Below are positions 1 through 8,434 of a DNA stretch of 32,387 nt, one piece after another; position 1 is the stretch's first letter; each line of letters starts with the position of its first letter. This DNA is from Streptomyces sp. NTH33 (GTDB taxonomy: Bacteria; Actinomycetota; Actinomycetes; Streptomycetales; Streptomycetaceae). The translations under genes were made by a program, and so were the position numbers. The stretch lies in contig NZ_POTZ01000019.1 of the NCBI RefSeq assembly GCF_003236365.1, forward strand, positions 1-32,387, given 5' to 3'. The notes under the pieces were generated by a model that made no database searches, had not been told where the DNA came from, and saw nothing but the letters and a program-made list of their open reading frames with translations.

Positions 1-1
1 C

Positions 2-190
2 TACGAAGACGCCGTCCAGAACCAGCCCATCTTCGAGGAAAACGGCCCCGACACCTTCAAGGGCGTCGACATCATGCGCACCGTCCGCAGCTTCGACCCC
101 TGCCTGCCCTGCGGCGTCCACATGTACACCGGCAACGGAAAAACACTCACCACCACCCACTCACCCACCTACGGAGCCAGTCACGGCTGA
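2..190 (+). CDS. [NiFe]-hydrogenase large subunit, C-terminal end (partial)
   Basis: Only the last 62 codons are present; the gene enters from outside the window. The fragment carries the C-terminal nickel-binding signature DPCLPCGVHMY, that is DPCxxCxxH, whose two cysteines bind the Ni-Fe(CN)2CO site of hydrogenase large subunits. The roughly 22 residues after the His would be the tail removed by a maturation endopeptidase once nickel is inserted. In Streptomyces this protein is usually the large subunit of the high-affinity group 1h (formerly group 5) enzyme that scavenges atmospheric H2; that subgroup is inferred from the likely host, not proven by 62 residues. The two small genes that follow fit the tail of such a hydrogenase cluster. 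Confidence 0.9.
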   Translation, partial: YEDAVQNQPIFEENGPDTFKGVDIMRTVRSFDPCLPCGVHMYTGNGKTLTTTHSPTYGASHG

Positions 191-213
191 GCCACGACAG
201 GGAGGAGCAGACG

Positions 214-420
214 ATGGGCAGGATCAGAGTCGGCAGGGCCGACGTGAAGCACGACACCCCCAGGCACGTCACCGGACTGCACCAGGGCAACGCCGGCCCG
301 TACCAGCGGCAGCCGGGCCACCACAAGGACGGCACCTCCGACGCCCGGCGCTCCACGGGCATCCACTGGAAGAAGCACGACGCGATCATGAAGATCATGC
401 CGAACATCTCCCCCGGGTGA
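214..420 (+). CDS. small hydrophilic protein after the hydrogenase large subunit
   Basis: A 68-residue basic protein, rich in His, Lys, Arg and Gly, starting 23 bp after the hydrogenase stop. The ATG has a strong ribosome binding site (GGGAGGAG about 6 bases upstream). No signal peptide, membrane segment or Cys is visible. Position and spacing suggest co-transcription with the hydrogenase. The many His residues near the N-terminus (KHDTPRHVTGLH) and the HHK motif could bind nickel or another metal, but this is inference. I do not recognise a named family. Confidence 0.65.
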   Translation: MGRIRVGRADVKHDTPRHVTGLHQGNAGPYQRQPGHHKDGTSDARRSTGIHWKKHDAIMKIMPNISPG

Positions 421-481
421 CGGCCCCCGCCGGAGCCAGGGCGGGGCAGGGAAGTCGGGGCGGAAGCGACAGGAGAGACAG

Positions 482-691
482 ATGGGACAGGCACGGATGC
501 GACGGATGAGCCCGATGAGACGGGAGGAGAGAGTCGCGGGGATGACGGGCAAACAGGTGCTGGTGGCGGAGGCCGCCGTCGTGGGCGGGCTGGTGCTCGC
601 CCTGCTGATCAGGGAGATGCCCGGACTCGTGCGCGAGATCAGGATCTGGCGGATGGTCGGTGTCCGCTCCGGCTCACGCCACCCGCGCTGA
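482..691 (+). CDS. small single-pass membrane protein, DUF6893-like
   Basis: A 69-residue protein with one hydrophobic helix (about residues 27-43) followed by a basic tail with the pattern MPGLVREIRIWRM. A short helix followed by a P-x-x-x-R basic tail resembles the small DUF6893 proteins of actinobacteria, which begin close to the helix. Two starts are possible: ATG 482 with AGGAGAGACAG just upstream, or ATG 542 with GGAGGAGAG upstream, giving 49 residues and a more typical family length. It follows the previous gene by 61 bp in the same direction. Function unknown. Confidence 0.5.
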   Translation: MGQARMRRMSPMRREERVAGMTGKQVLVAEAAVVGGLVLALLIREMPGLVREIRIWRMVGVRSGSRHPR

Positions 692-738
692 ACCCGCGGC
701 GCCGGCCGCGTACCGTGATCGAGCGAAAGGTGACGAGC

Positions 739-1566
739 ATGCCTGTGTGCGCCACGCGCGACGGGGTCGAGATCTTCTACAAGGACTGGGGCCGGGGACG
801 TCCGGTGGTCTTCATCCACGGCTGGCCCCTGAACGGGGACGCCTGGCAGGACCAGCTCAAGGCGGTCGCCGACGCCGGGTACCGGGGCATCGCCCATGAC
901 CGCCGCGGTCACGGGCGCTCCACCCCGGTCTACGACGGCTACGACTTCGACACGTTCGCCGACGACCTCGACGACCTGCTGACCCGCCTCGACCTGCGGG
1001 ACGTCACGCTGGTGGCGCACTCCATGGGCGGTGGCGAACTCGCACGGTACATCGGCCGCCACGGCACCGGACGCGTGCGCTCGGCCGTCCTGCTCTCCGC
1101 CATCACACCGCTGATGCTGCAGGGCCCCGACAACCCCGAGGGCGTCCCGCGGTCCGTCTTCGACGACATCAAGGCCGGCATCCTCAAGGAGCGTTCGCAG
1201 TTCTGGAAGGACACCGCCGAGAGCTTCTTCTCCGCCGACCGCCCGGGGAGCAAGGTCACTCAGGGCAACAAGGACGCGTTCTGGCACATGGGCATGGCGC
1301 AGACCATCGAGGGCGCCGTCGCCTGTGTCGACGCCTTCGGCACCACGCCCTTCCACGAGGACCTGAAGAAGTTCGACATCCCCACCCTGGTCGTGCACGG
1401 CGACGACGACCGGATCGTGCCCATCGACGCCACCGGCCGCAAAGCCGCGCGGATCGTCTCCGGCGCCGAGCTGAAGGTGTACGAGGGCGGCAGCCACGGC
1501 CTCGCCATGGTGGACGGCGACAAGCAGCGCTTCCACCAGGACCTGCTGGACTTCCTCTCCCGCTGA
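739..1566 (+). CDS. alpha/beta hydrolase, non-heme chloroperoxidase family
   Basis: A 275-residue alpha/beta-fold hydrolase, the usual length for cofactor-free haloperoxidases/esterases. Visible motifs are the oxyanion-hole HGWP near residue 33, the nucleophile elbow HSMGGG with Ser95, the acid in HGDDDRIVP (about 222-224) and catalytic His253 in GGSHGL. Members hydrolyse esters and form peracids that can halogenate in vitro; the natural substrate is usually unknown. An in-frame GTG at 715 would add eight residues, but ATG 739 has AAGGTGACG as ribosome binding site and gives the canonical start MPVCATRDGVEIFYKDWG. It appears monocistronic; the next gene is convergent. Confidence 0.92.
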   Translation: MPVCATRDGVEIFYKDWGRGRPVVFIHGWPLNGDAWQDQLKAVADAGYRGIAHDRRGHGRSTPVYDGYDFDTFADDLDDLLTRLDLRDVTLVAHSMGGGELARYIGRHGTGRVRSAVLLSAITPLMLQGPDNPEGVPRSVFDDIKAGILKERSQFWKDTAESFFSADRPGSKVTQGNKDAFWHMGMAQTIEGAVACVDAFGTTPFHEDLKKFDIPTLVVHGDDDRIVPIDATGRKAARIVSGAELKVYEGGSHGLAMVDGDKQRFHQDLLDFLSR

Positions 1567-1589
1567 CCCCGCCGGCCGGCCCCGCCCGC

Positions 1590-2210
1590 TCAGCGGGGCC
1601 AGGTGGGCAGCAGGGTGCGGCGGTGCGAGGCGTTGATGACGGCGGCCGCCGAGGCGTACCAGGCGACCAGGCCCGTCGCGATGCCGAACCAGCCGCCGAT
1701 CCGTGTGATGACGTGCGGCCCCAGGCCACCCTGGAACTCTCCGACCGCCAGGAGGACGTAGGTGACGGTCAGCAGCGCGAGCACCGCGAAGACGGCGAGA
1801 CTGGTGCGCAGCGCGGCCACCGCCATGTAGGCGGTGAAGATCCCCCAGGCGAGCAGGAACAGCCCCAGGCCGTTGTGCGCGTCGACGGTGGCCACACGCG
1901 GCACGAGCCACCAGTACGTCAACCAGAACGCGCCGTAGGAGACGAACACGGTCGCGCCGAAGGTGTTGCCGCGGCGGTACTCGAACAGGCCCGCGATGAA
2001 CTGGGCGAGTCCGCCGTAGAACGCCGCGAGCCCCAGCACCGGGAGGATCGCGGCGGGTTCCTCGATCAGGCCGGCGTTGAGGATGGACAGCAGGACCGTG
2101 GTCATCGCGAACCCCGCCAGCCCCAGCGGGGCCGGGTCCGCGAGGCCCACCGCCTGTGGGTCGGCCGGGCGGGCCTCCTCGCGGACGGATTTGCTCATGT
2201 CGTCAGTCAT
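1590..2210 (-). CDS. GPR1/FUN34/YaaH family acetate/succinate transporter
   Basis: A 206-residue protein with six hydrophobic segments and the family signature near the N-terminus as DPAPLGLAGFAMTT (usually NPAPLGLxxF). A second conserved patch is GGLAQFIAGLFEYRRGNTFGA, typical of SatP/YaaH channels that move acetate, succinate or ammonium-linked substrates across the cytoplasmic membrane. The reading frame extends upstream to 2300, but the ATG at 2210 has AAGGGA eight bases before it and gives the family length; MSKS a few codons later is a second possibility. It is convergent with the preceding hydrolase and divergent from the zinc-ribbon gene. Confidence 0.9.
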   Translation of the reverse strand: MTDDMSKSVREEARPADPQAVGLADPAPLGLAGFAMTTVLLSILNAGLIEEPAAILPVLGLAAFYGGLAQFIAGLFEYRRGNTFGATVFVSYGAFWLTYWWLVPRVATVDAHNGLGLFLLAWGIFTAYMAVAALRTSLAVFAVLALLTVTYVLLAVGEFQGGLGPHVITRIGGWFGIATGLVAWYASAAAVINASHRRTLLPTWPR

Positions 2211-2443
2211 GACCGGAATCCCTTCGACCTGAGGCCGGCAGAACCAGCCAGAGCCCGACGAGCCTTGTGCGAGTTCGTCACACGAATACCCATTTGTCAC
2301 ACTTTCAGTCGTCCGTCACGTGCTGTCGGAGCGCCCGCGCGACTGGCGGAATCCGGGAACCCGCGGACGAGGACGGGCGTCTCGTGGGGCACGGCAACAT
2401 CAGCGCACGGTCAGCACGAGATCAGTCCTGGGGGGACGCACCG

Positions 2444-3109
2444 GTGAGTACCGAGATCTACTTCAGCAACAACTACCGCGACCTGTGCGAGCAGCAAGGC
2501 ACCGGCGCCGGTTTCCAGTTCGAGTTCTCCTGCTCGCGCTGTTCCGACACCTGGCGCTCGCCGTTCGAGCCCTTCAGGGCGGGGCAGGTGGCCGGCTGGC
2601 TGTCGCGGGGCGTGAACGCCGCCTGGTCGGTCATGGGCGGCAGCGGTGCGGCCCGCGGCGCCTCCTCCGCGGCCGACGGCCTGGCCGGAGCCAGCTACGG
2701 TACCCAGCGGGACGCGGCGTTCACCCGCGCCATCGCCAACGCCCAGGCCCACTTCAACCGCTGTCCCCGCTGCACCGCCTACGTCTGCGCCCGCTGCTGG
2801 AACGGGGGACAGGGGCTGTGCCTCACCTGCTCGCCGGACACCGCGGCCGAGGCGCAGGCCGCCCAGCAGAGGGGCCTGAACGACAGGGTCGCCCAGCGCG
2901 CCTACGACGCCGGGCAGCAGCGCGGCGGGGACTACGACGCCACGACACCGCGCCAGTTGGTGTGTCCGCACTGCCGCGCCGAGACCCGGGGCGCCACCTT
3001 CTGCCCGGCCTGCGGAAACCGCCTCGCCCGGACGGAGAGCTGCTCCTCCTGCCACCAGGAGCTGCCGGACGGCGCGGCCTTCTGCCCGGCCTGCGGAACC
3101 CGGAGGTGA
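2444..3109 (+). CDS. zinc-ribbon domain protein
   Basis: A 221-residue soluble protein with at least four Cys clusters: CSRC near the N-terminus, CPRC-x7-CxxCW and CLTC in the middle, and two C-terminal zinc-ribbon modules (CPHC...CPACG and CSSC...CPACG). These Cys pairs should bind three or four zinc ions. A Gly/Ala/Ser-rich region with MGGSGAARGASSAADG lies between the first and second clusters. No catalytic domain is visible, so a structural or binding role is likely. The start is GTG 2444, preceded by GGGGGG about eight bases upstream; the longer frame from 2267 lacks such a site. A strong hairpin follows the stop. Confidence 0.85.
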   Translation: MSTEIYFSNNYRDLCEQQGTGAGFQFEFSCSRCSDTWRSPFEPFRAGQVAGWLSRGVNAAWSVMGGSGAARGASSAADGLAGASYGTQRDAAFTRAIANAQAHFNRCPRCTAYVCARCWNGGQGLCLTCSPDTAAEAQAAQQRGLNDRVAQRAYDAGQQRGGDYDATTPRQLVCPHCRAETRGATFCPACGNRLARTESCSSCHQELPDGAAFCPACGTRR

Positions 3110-3145
3110 TCACCGGGGCGCCGCCCCGGGGCTGATCGGGCGAGG

Positions 3146-3198
3146 GGACCGCGCACCGCGCACCGCGCACCGCGCGCGCGGCGCGCGGTGCGCGGTCC
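3146..3198. terminator. strong GC hairpin, probable bidirectional terminator
   Basis: GGACCGCGCACCGCGC (3146-3161) is a perfect 16-bp inverted repeat with 3183-3198. The spacer contains repeated GCGCACC units, so an alternative 16-bp stem with a 3-base loop (3162-3177 against 3181-3196) is possible. It begins 36 bases after the zinc-ribbon stop and lies just beyond the end of the minus-strand ureD remnant, so it could have ended both transcripts. There is no U-tract, as is usual in Streptomyces. Confidence 0.7.
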
Positions 3199-3209
3199 GG
3201 CGCCGGGGC

Positions 3210-3405
3210 CGGGGCGGCGGTCAGGGCGGCGTCCAGACGGCGGCGCAGGGCCGTCGAGTCCGGGGCGATCGAGCTGATCAGGACGCCGGGCCCGGGCAGC
3301 GCCATGACCGCGCTGTCGTCACCGCCGCCGGCGAGCCCCTCCCCGACCGCCGCCGGGGCGACGAACGCCACGCTGGTCGCCGCGGCCGCCCGGCCGTGCA
3401 CGAGA
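3210..3405 (-). pseudogene. ureD: remnant of a second ureD (C-terminal ~65 codons)
   Basis: Read on the minus strand, 3405-3210 gives a coherent fragment ending GDDSAVMALPGPGVLISSIA followed by PDSTALRRRLDAAL. This matches my memory of the C-terminal end of streptomycete UreD, which runs like AAVMPLAGPAVLVTAVAPDA plus LRLRRVLD. UreD is the urease accessory protein that binds apo-urease with UreF and UreG. The N-terminal three quarters are missing: beyond ~3405 the homology stops and an IS4 transposase fragment begins. No in-frame stop follows the family end, so the stop has also been lost. The fragment differs from the intact ureD at 7658-8434 and lies on the opposite strand. The assignment rests on recalled family sequence. 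Confidence 0.6.
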
Positions 3406-3433
3406 AGGTGCAGTGCGAGGTGCTGTGCCGCAG

Positions 3434-3694
3434 CTCCGGGTCGGCATGCTGCTGCTGGCCGACCGCGGCAGCGACGGCTACCCGTTGATCCGCACGGCCG
3501 CCGCCACCAGCGCCCACCTGCTCGCCCAGGTGCAGTCAAGCCGTGTCCCAGCCGTGTTGCACGAGCTCGCGGACGGCTCGTACCTGTCCGTGATCACCCG
3601 CACCGGGCGCCGCCACAGCATCCCACCGATCACCGAAGGAGTGGCGGTGCGCGTCATCGAGGCCCGGGTCACTGCCCGATCCGCCGACGGCAAG
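3434..3694 (+). mobile_element. internal fragment of an IS4-family transposase
   Basis: About 87 codons read LRVGMLLLADRGSDGYPLIR, then AATSAHLLAQVQSSRVPAVL and HELADGSYLSVI, then AVRVIEARVTARSADGK. The LADRGxDGYPLI block is the central DDE-region motif of IS4-type transposases common in Streptomyces, with the Asp of LADRG as a catalytic acid. Both the N-terminal DNA-binding part and the C-terminal catalytic Glu region are missing, so it cannot be active. After ADGK the frame continues for about 20 unrelated codons to a stop at 3757. It lies exactly between the ureD remnant and the intact urease operon, marking the left junction of the replaced segment. No terminal inverted repeats were identified. 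Confidence 0.75.
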
Positions 3695-3844
3695 TCCAAG
3701 AACGGACACCTCGACAACTGCACCGGTCTTCGAAACAGCCCCGAGCGTGCCTTTTGACCATGCTGCCGCACCGGGAAACTCCGAGATCACCGACAGATCC
3801 AATCCCAGGTTGCGGTTACCTCTCGCAGGACTAGAAAGGAAATC

Positions 3845-4147
3845 ATGCATCTGTCACCGCAGGAGCAGGACAAGCTTCTGATTTACGTTGCCGCCCAACT
3901 CGCCCGCAGCCGGCTGGAGCGGGGGGTGCGGCTGAATTACCCGGAAGCGATCGCGCTGATCACCGACCACGTCGTCGAGGGAGCTCGTGATGGGCGCAGC
4001 GTGTCCGAGCTGATGTCCAGTGGTCGCCACGTTCTCGAACGTGAGCAGGTCATGGTAGGTGTCCCGGAGATGATCGACGACGTACAGGTCGAGGTGACCT
4101 TCCCGGACGGAACCAAGCTGGTCACCGTTCACTCGCCGATCTCCTAG
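3845..4147 (+). CDS. ureA: urease subunit gamma
   Basis: A 100-residue protein, the standard length for the separate gamma subunit of urease, which hydrolyses urea to ammonia and carbamate in the cytoplasm. It opens [20 protein letters not shown] and contains the conserved [10 protein letters not shown] and [17 protein letters not shown] blocks. The ATG is preceded by AAAGGA. It is first in a seven-gene cluster, with ureB following after 8 bp. The leader 3695-3844 holds no recognisable gene; the operon promoter must lie there or upstream. The gamma subunit is separate from beta here, unlike the gamma-beta fusions of some actinobacteria. Confidence 0.97.
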   Translation: MHLSPQEQDKLLIYVAAQLARSRLERGVRLNYPEAIALITDHVVEGARDGRSVSELMSSGRHVLEREQVMVGVPEMIDDVQVEVTFPDGTKLVTVHSPIS

Positions 4148-4155
4148 GAGGGCTC

Positions 4156-4521
4156 GTGCTACCAGGAGAAATCATTCCCGCGGACGAAGCCGTGCCGTTG
4201 AATCCCGGACGTGTCCGCACGCGGATCCGGGTGCTCAACCGCGCGGACCGGCCGGTGCAGGTCGGTTCGCACTACCACTTCGCCGCCACCAATCCCGAGC
4301 TGGAGTTCGACCGCCAGGCCGCGTGGGGGAATCGCCTGGACATTCCGGCCGGTACCGCCGTGCGCTTCGAGCCCGGCGTCGAGCGGGAGGTGACGTTGGT
4401 CCCCATCGCCGGGCTCCGCAGGATCCGGGGGCTGCGCTTGGAATGGGCCGGCGACCTGGACAGCCGGGATTACCAACTGACCGAATTCGCCTATGGGAGC
4501 AAGGGGGAGGGGACCCGATGA
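4156..4521 (+). CDS. ureB: urease subunit beta
   Basis: A 121-residue beta subunit. It opens [18 protein letters not shown] and carries the diagnostic [17 protein letters not shown] block, which packs against UreC near the active-site flap. The start is GTG 4156, with GGAGG ending four bases upstream and overlapping the ureA stop region. Its stop overlaps the ureC start (ATGA), showing translational coupling. The C-terminal tail (YGSKGEGTR) is slightly longer than in many family members. Confidence 0.97.
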   Translation: MLPGEIIPADEAVPLNPGRVRTRIRVLNRADRPVQVGSHYHFAATNPELEFDRQAAWGNRLDIPAGTAVRFEPGVEREVTLVPIAGLRRIRGLRLEWAGDLDSRDYQLTEFAYGSKGEGTR

Positions 4522-6257
4522 CCTCGGACGAGAACACGCCGCAGATCGACCGTGCACGCTACATCGAGTTGTTCGGCCCCACTACAGGTGACCGAGTGCG
4601 CCTGGCCGACACCGACCTGTTCATCGAGGTCACCGAGGATCGCAGCCTGGGGCCGCACGGTTCCGGCGACGAGTCCGTGTTCGGCGGCGGCAAGGTGGTC
4701 CGCGAGTCGATGGGGCAGTCGATGGCGATCCGCGCCGAGGGCACGCCGGACGTGGTCATCACCGGTGCTGTGATCCTGGACCACTGGGGGGTGGTCAAGG
4801 CCGACGTCGGCATCCGCGACGGACGCATCGTCGGCATCGGCAAGGCAGGCAACCCGAACGCTGCCGACGGTATCGATCCGGCGCTGGTGATCGGTCCGTC
4901 GACGGAGGTCATCCGGGGAAACGGTCGGATCCTCACCGCCGGGGCGATCGACTGCCACGTCCACTTCATCGATCCGCAGTCGATCAACGTCGCGCTGGCT
5001 TCGGGAACGACGACATTGATCGGTGGCGGTACCGGGCCGGCAGAGGGGTCCAGGGCGACCACGGTGACGCCGGGCGACTGGAACCTCGGGCGTATGCTGC
5101 AGGCCCTCGACGGCGTCCCGATGAACATCCTGCTGCTCGGCAAGGGCAACACCATGCGCGGCGAAGCGCTGGCCGAGCAGCTGCGCGGGGGCGCCGGGGG
5201 CCTGAAGCTGCACGAGGACTGGGGATGCACCCCCGCGGTGATCGACAACGCCTTGCGCATCGCCGAGGAAACCGGTGTGCAGATCGCACTCCACGCCGAC
5301 ACCCTCAACGAGTCCGGCTTCCTCGAGTCCACCCTGGAGGCCATCAACGGCCGGTCGATCAACGCGTACCACGCCGAGGGCGCCGGCGGAGGGCACGCAC
5401 CGGACATCATCCGGGTCGCCTCCGAGCCGTACATCCTTCCGTCGTCGACGAACCCGACCCTCCCGCACACCGTGAACACGATCGACGAGCACCTCGACAT
5501 GCTCATGGTGTGCCATCACCTGCACCCGTCGATTCCCGAAGACCTGGCCTTCGCCGAAAGCCGTATCCGGCCGACCACGATCGCCGCCGAGGACGTGCTG
5601 CACGATTTGGGCGCGATCTCCATGGTCAGTTCCGACGCGCAGGCCATGGGGCGCATCGGCGAGGTCGTTACGCGCACCTGGCAGACCGCACACGTCATGA
5701 AACGGCATCGGGGCTCGCTGCCGGGCGATGACCGCGCGGACAACATGCGCGCCCGCCGATACGTCGCCAAATACACGATCAACCCGGCGATCACGCACGG
5801 CATCCAGGACGCGGTCGGTTCGGTCGAAGTCGGAAAAATCGCCGACCTGGTGCTGTGGGAACCGAAGTTCTTCGGCGTCAAGGCCCGCATGGTCCTCAAG
5901 GGCGGGTTCGCCGCGCGGGCCGCGCTGGGCGATGCCAACGCCTCGATCCCCACACCGCAGCCGGTGTTCTCGCGTCCCGTGTTCGGGTCGCACGCGAAGA
6001 CGGCTGCGGCGAGCAGCGTGCACTTCGTCGCCCCGACAGCGCTGGACGCCGAGCTCCCCGAACGGCTGCGTCTGGGCCGTAGGCTCGTCGGTGTCACCAA
6101 CACCCGCTCGACCACCAAGGCCGATCTGCCGCTCAACGACGCCACCCCGGAGATCCGGGTGGACCCGGACAGTTTCGCGGTGCACATCGACGGGGAACTC
6201 GTCGAACCGGATCCGGTCTCGGAGTTGCCGATGGCGCAACGCTACTTCCTGTTCTGA
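4518..6257 (+). CDS. ureC: urease subunit alpha (catalytic)
   Basis: A 579-residue catalytic subunit with every key residue, offset by +13 from Klebsiella numbering: nickel ligands His147 and His149 (CHVHF), the carbamylated bridging Lys230 (GLKLHED), His in LHADT (259), His in [10 protein letters not shown] (285), flap Cys332 with catalytic His333 (CHHLHPS) and nickel ligand Asp373 (SSDAQAMGR). The flap reads [12 protein letters not shown], where the residue before PSIPED is usually Asp, Asn or Ser. The start ATG overlaps the ureB stop. The reading frame is open upstream to 4323 inside ureB, but the N-terminus [20 protein letters not shown] is the family-like one. Confidence 0.98.
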   Translation: MTSDENTPQIDRARYIELFGPTTGDRVRLADTDLFIEVTEDRSLGPHGSGDESVFGGGKVVRESMGQSMAIRAEGTPDVVITGAVILDHWGVVKADVGIRDGRIVGIGKAGNPNAADGIDPALVIGPSTEVIRGNGRILTAGAIDCHVHFIDPQSINVALASGTTTLIGGGTGPAEGSRATTVTPGDWNLGRMLQALDGVPMNILLLGKGNTMRGEALAEQLRGGAGGLKLHEDWGCTPAVIDNALRIAEETGVQIALHADTLNESGFLESTLEAINGRSINAYHAEGAGGGHAPDIIRVASEPYILPSSTNPTLPHTVNTIDEHLDMLMVCHHLHPSIPEDLAFAESRIRPTTIAAEDVLHDLGAISMVSSDAQAMGRIGEVVTRTWQTAHVMKRHRGSLPGDDRADNMRARRYVAKYTINPAITHGIQDAVGSVEVGKIADLVLWEPKFFGVKARMVLKGGFAARAALGDANASIPTPQPVFSRPVFGSHAKTAAASSVHFVAPTALDAELPERLRLGRRLVGVTNTRSTTKADLPLNDATPEIRVDPDSFAVHIDGELVEPDPVSELPMAQRYFLF

Positions 6258-6259
6258 CG

Positions 6260-6955
6260 ATGTCGTACTCGCTGGCTGTGCTGACCCTTGCCGACGCTCG
6301 TTTCCCGGGCGGTGGCCACGTGCACTCGGGCGGCGTGGAGGAAGCTGTCCACCGAGGTCTGGTCACCGGCCCCGGAGACCTGCGGGAGTTCCTGTTCGGG
6401 CGGCTGCGGAGCGCGGGTTGCCTGGCCGCGGTGTTCGCCGCCGCCGCCGCTCACGCGGCCGACGCGGGAGCCGACGGCCGGCACTGGTGGCGGCTGGACT
6501 CCGAGATCGACGCGCGCACGCCGTCCCCCGCGCAGCGAGAGGCGTCTCGCGCGCAGGGGCGCGGGACCGCGCGCGCCGGTCGTGTCGCTTGGCCCTCGGC
6601 AGCGCTTGACGCGTTGCTGGCGGTGTGCACGAGACCGCACCACCCGGTCCTCATCGGCGCTCTGATGGGGGGCGCGCGTGCGGGCACACCCCGGGACGCC
6701 GCCGCTGTGGCGGCGTACCTGTCGATCAGCGGCCCCGCTTCGGCCGCTGTACGGCTGCTGGGGCTCGACCCCTTCGCCGCGAACGCTGCCGTGGCCGCAC
6801 TCGGGCCGGATCTCGAACGCATCACCGAGTACGCCGCTTCCGTGGCCGGGCACGACCCGGCCGCTCTCCCCGCGGTGGGCGCTCCCGCGCTCGATCTGCT
6901 GGCGCAGGCCCACCAACGACACCATCGAGACGAGGTGCGGCTCTTTGCCAGCTGA
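6260..6955 (+). CDS. ureF: urease accessory protein UreF
   Basis: A 231-residue, mostly helical, Ala-rich protein starting 2 bp after ureC. UreF bridges UreD and UreG on apo-urease and controls GTPase-driven nickel insertion. Recognisable features are the N-terminal [20 protein letters not shown] block, corresponding to the DxxxPxGxxxHSxGxE pattern of UreF, and the C-terminal VAGHDP...[21 protein letters not shown]. The stop lies inside the start of ureG (11-base overlap), so the two are probably co-translated. Length is normal for the family. Confidence 0.93.
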   Translation: MSYSLAVLTLADARFPGGGHVHSGGVEEAVHRGLVTGPGDLREFLFGRLRSAGCLAAVFAAAAAHAADAGADGRHWWRLDSEIDARTPSPAQREASRAQGRGTARAGRVAWPSAALDALLAVCTRPHHPVLIGALMGGARAGTPRDAAAVAAYLSISGPASAAVRLLGLDPFAANAAVAALGPDLERITEYAASVAGHDPAALPAVGAPALDLLAQAHQRHHRDEVRLFAS

Positions 6956-7661
6956 CCACAACCACCAGCACGACCACCAGCACGCCCGCGACCACCGGCA
7001 CCCGGTGAACTTCGATCCGACCGCGGCGGAACCAGACCCCTTCGGCTCCGCGCCCGCCGCAGGACGCCCGCTTCGCATCGGGCTGGGCGGTCCGGTCGGA
7101 AGCGGGAAAACCGCACTGGCCGCCGCCCTGTGCCGCTCCCTCGGTGCCGATGTCGAGCTCGCTGTGGTGACCAACGACATCTACACGACCGAGGACGCGG
7201 ACTTCCTGCGGCGCGCCGGTGTCCTTGACCCGGACCGGATCGAGGCCGTGCAGACCGGGGCCTGCCCGCACACCGCGATCCGCGACGACATCACGGCCAA
7301 CCTCGACGCTGTCGAACGCCTGGAGCAGCGCCACCCTGGTCTGCGCCTGATCCTGATCGAAAGCGGCGGCGACAACCTGACGGCAGTGTTCAGCCGCGGG
7401 CTGGCCGACGTCCAGATCTTCGTCGTGGACGTCGCCGGAGGTGACAAGGTGCCCCGCAAGGGCGGTCCCGGCGTGACCACGGCCGACCTGTTGGTCATCA
7501 ACAAGATCGACCTGGCTGAGCGGGTCGGTGCGGACATGGCGGTCATGACCGCTGACGCGCACCGAATGCGCGGCGAGCTTCCAGTGATCACCCAATCGCT
7601 GACCGACACCCCCGAAGCGCCGGAGGTGACGGCCTGGGTGCGAAAGCAGTTGGCGCGATGA
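6945..7661 (+). CDS. ureG: urease accessory GTPase UreG
   Basis: A 238-residue SIMIBI-class GTPase that powers nickel delivery to urease. After a His-rich N-terminus ([15 protein letters not shown]), probably a nickel-binding extension typical of actinobacterial UreG, come the P-loop GGPVGSGKT (residues 48-56), the [14 protein letters not shown] switch region, the metal-binding Cys-Pro-His [20 protein letters not shown] and the guanine-specificity NKID. The frame is open upstream within ureF; the start is placed at TTG 6945 because GAGG lies about nine bases before it and the encoded N-terminus then fits the family. This gives an 11-base overlap with ureF and a rare TTG start. Its stop overlaps the ureD ATG. 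Confidence 0.95.
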   Translation: MPADHNHQHDHQHARDHRHPVNFDPTAAEPDPFGSAPAAGRPLRIGLGGPVGSGKTALAAALCRSLGADVELAVVTNDIYTTEDADFLRRAGVLDPDRIEAVQTGACPHTAIRDDITANLDAVERLEQRHPGLRLILIESGGDNLTAVFSRGLADVQIFVVDVAGGDKVPRKGGPGVTTADLLVINKIDLAERVGADMAVMTADAHRMRGELPVITQSLTDTPEAPEVTAWVRKQLAR

Positions 7662-8434
7662 AGGCCCGCGCGTACCTGACCGTGGAGCTCGACTCGCGGG
7701 GCCGCAGCGTCGTCCGGGAGCTGTACTCGGCCTCGCCGCTGACCCTGATGCCCCGGCGCGGGGCCGTCCGACTCGCCGCGGGACCGACGGATCGGGTGGT
7801 GGTGCACCTGGTCAACTCGGCAACGTGCCCACTCGGCGGAGACGAGCTGGACCTGCGGGTGCGGGTCGGAGCGGGGGCGCGCCTGCTGTTGCGCGGTGTC
7901 GCCGCCACACTGGTGCTGCCCGGCCACCGCCCGGGCAGCAGTCGCAGCACCGTGCACGTAGAGGTCGCCGAGGGCGGCACCCTCGAATACCTGCCGGAAC
8001 ACACCGTGGTGACCGCCCGCGCCGAGCACGAGGCCGAGTTCCGGGCGGAGCTGGCGGAGGACGCGCTCGTGCGCTGCCGCGAGGTACTGGTGCTCGGGCG
8101 CAGCAGTGAGCGTCCCGGTGTGCTGCGGACCAGCACGCACGTCACGCGCGGGGAAGTACCGCTGGTGCGGCAGACGCTCGAACTCGGAAACCCCCGCCTG
8201 GAGGCCAGTGCCGGCTATCTCGCCGGGGCGCGGGTCGTGGCCACCGAATCCGTGGTCTGGAAAAACGACCCGGTGGAGCCGACGAGCGGCGAGTGGTGGT
8301 CGCTGACCCCGCTGGCCGCCGGCGGGGCGACGGCCACCGTCCTGGCTCCCGACGCGGTGACCGCGCAGTACCGGCTGGCCGAAGCCCTCCGGACGCACCC
8401 AGATGGAAAGGAGCTCACGGAGGAACGTTGGTGA
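7658..8434 (+). CDS. ureD: urease accessory protein UreD
   Basis: A 258-residue beta-rich scaffold protein that binds apo-urease and recruits UreF-UreG. Typical patches are the PLTLMPRRG region, [28 protein letters not shown] and [12 protein letters not shown]. It starts with ATG overlapping the ureG stop (ATGA) and ends overlapping the GTG of the transporter. It differs clearly in sequence from the ureD remnant at 3210-3405, whose C-terminal end has a different pattern. This supports separate origins for the two urease systems. Confidence 0.94.
   Translation: MKARAYLTVELDSRGRSVVRELYSASPLTLMPRRGAVRLAAGPTDRVVVHLVNSATCPLGGDELDLRVRVGAGARLLLRGVAATLVLPGHRPGSSRSTVHVEVAEGGTLEYLPEHTVVTARAEHEAEFRAELAEDALVRCREVLVLGRSSERPGVLRTSTHVTRGEVPLVRQTLELGNPRLEASAGYLAGARVVATESVVWKNDPVEPTSGEWWSLTPLAAGGATATVLAPDAVTAQYRLAEALRTHPDGKELTEERW

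Noticed and set aside
3304..3834. 176-codon plus-strand frame across the left urease junction
   Set aside because: It crosses the ureD scar antisense and the transposase fragment out of frame; it has no coherent product.
4491..6239. 582-codon minus-strand open frame over ureC
   Set aside because: Shadow frame; ureC has all catalytic residues on the other strand.
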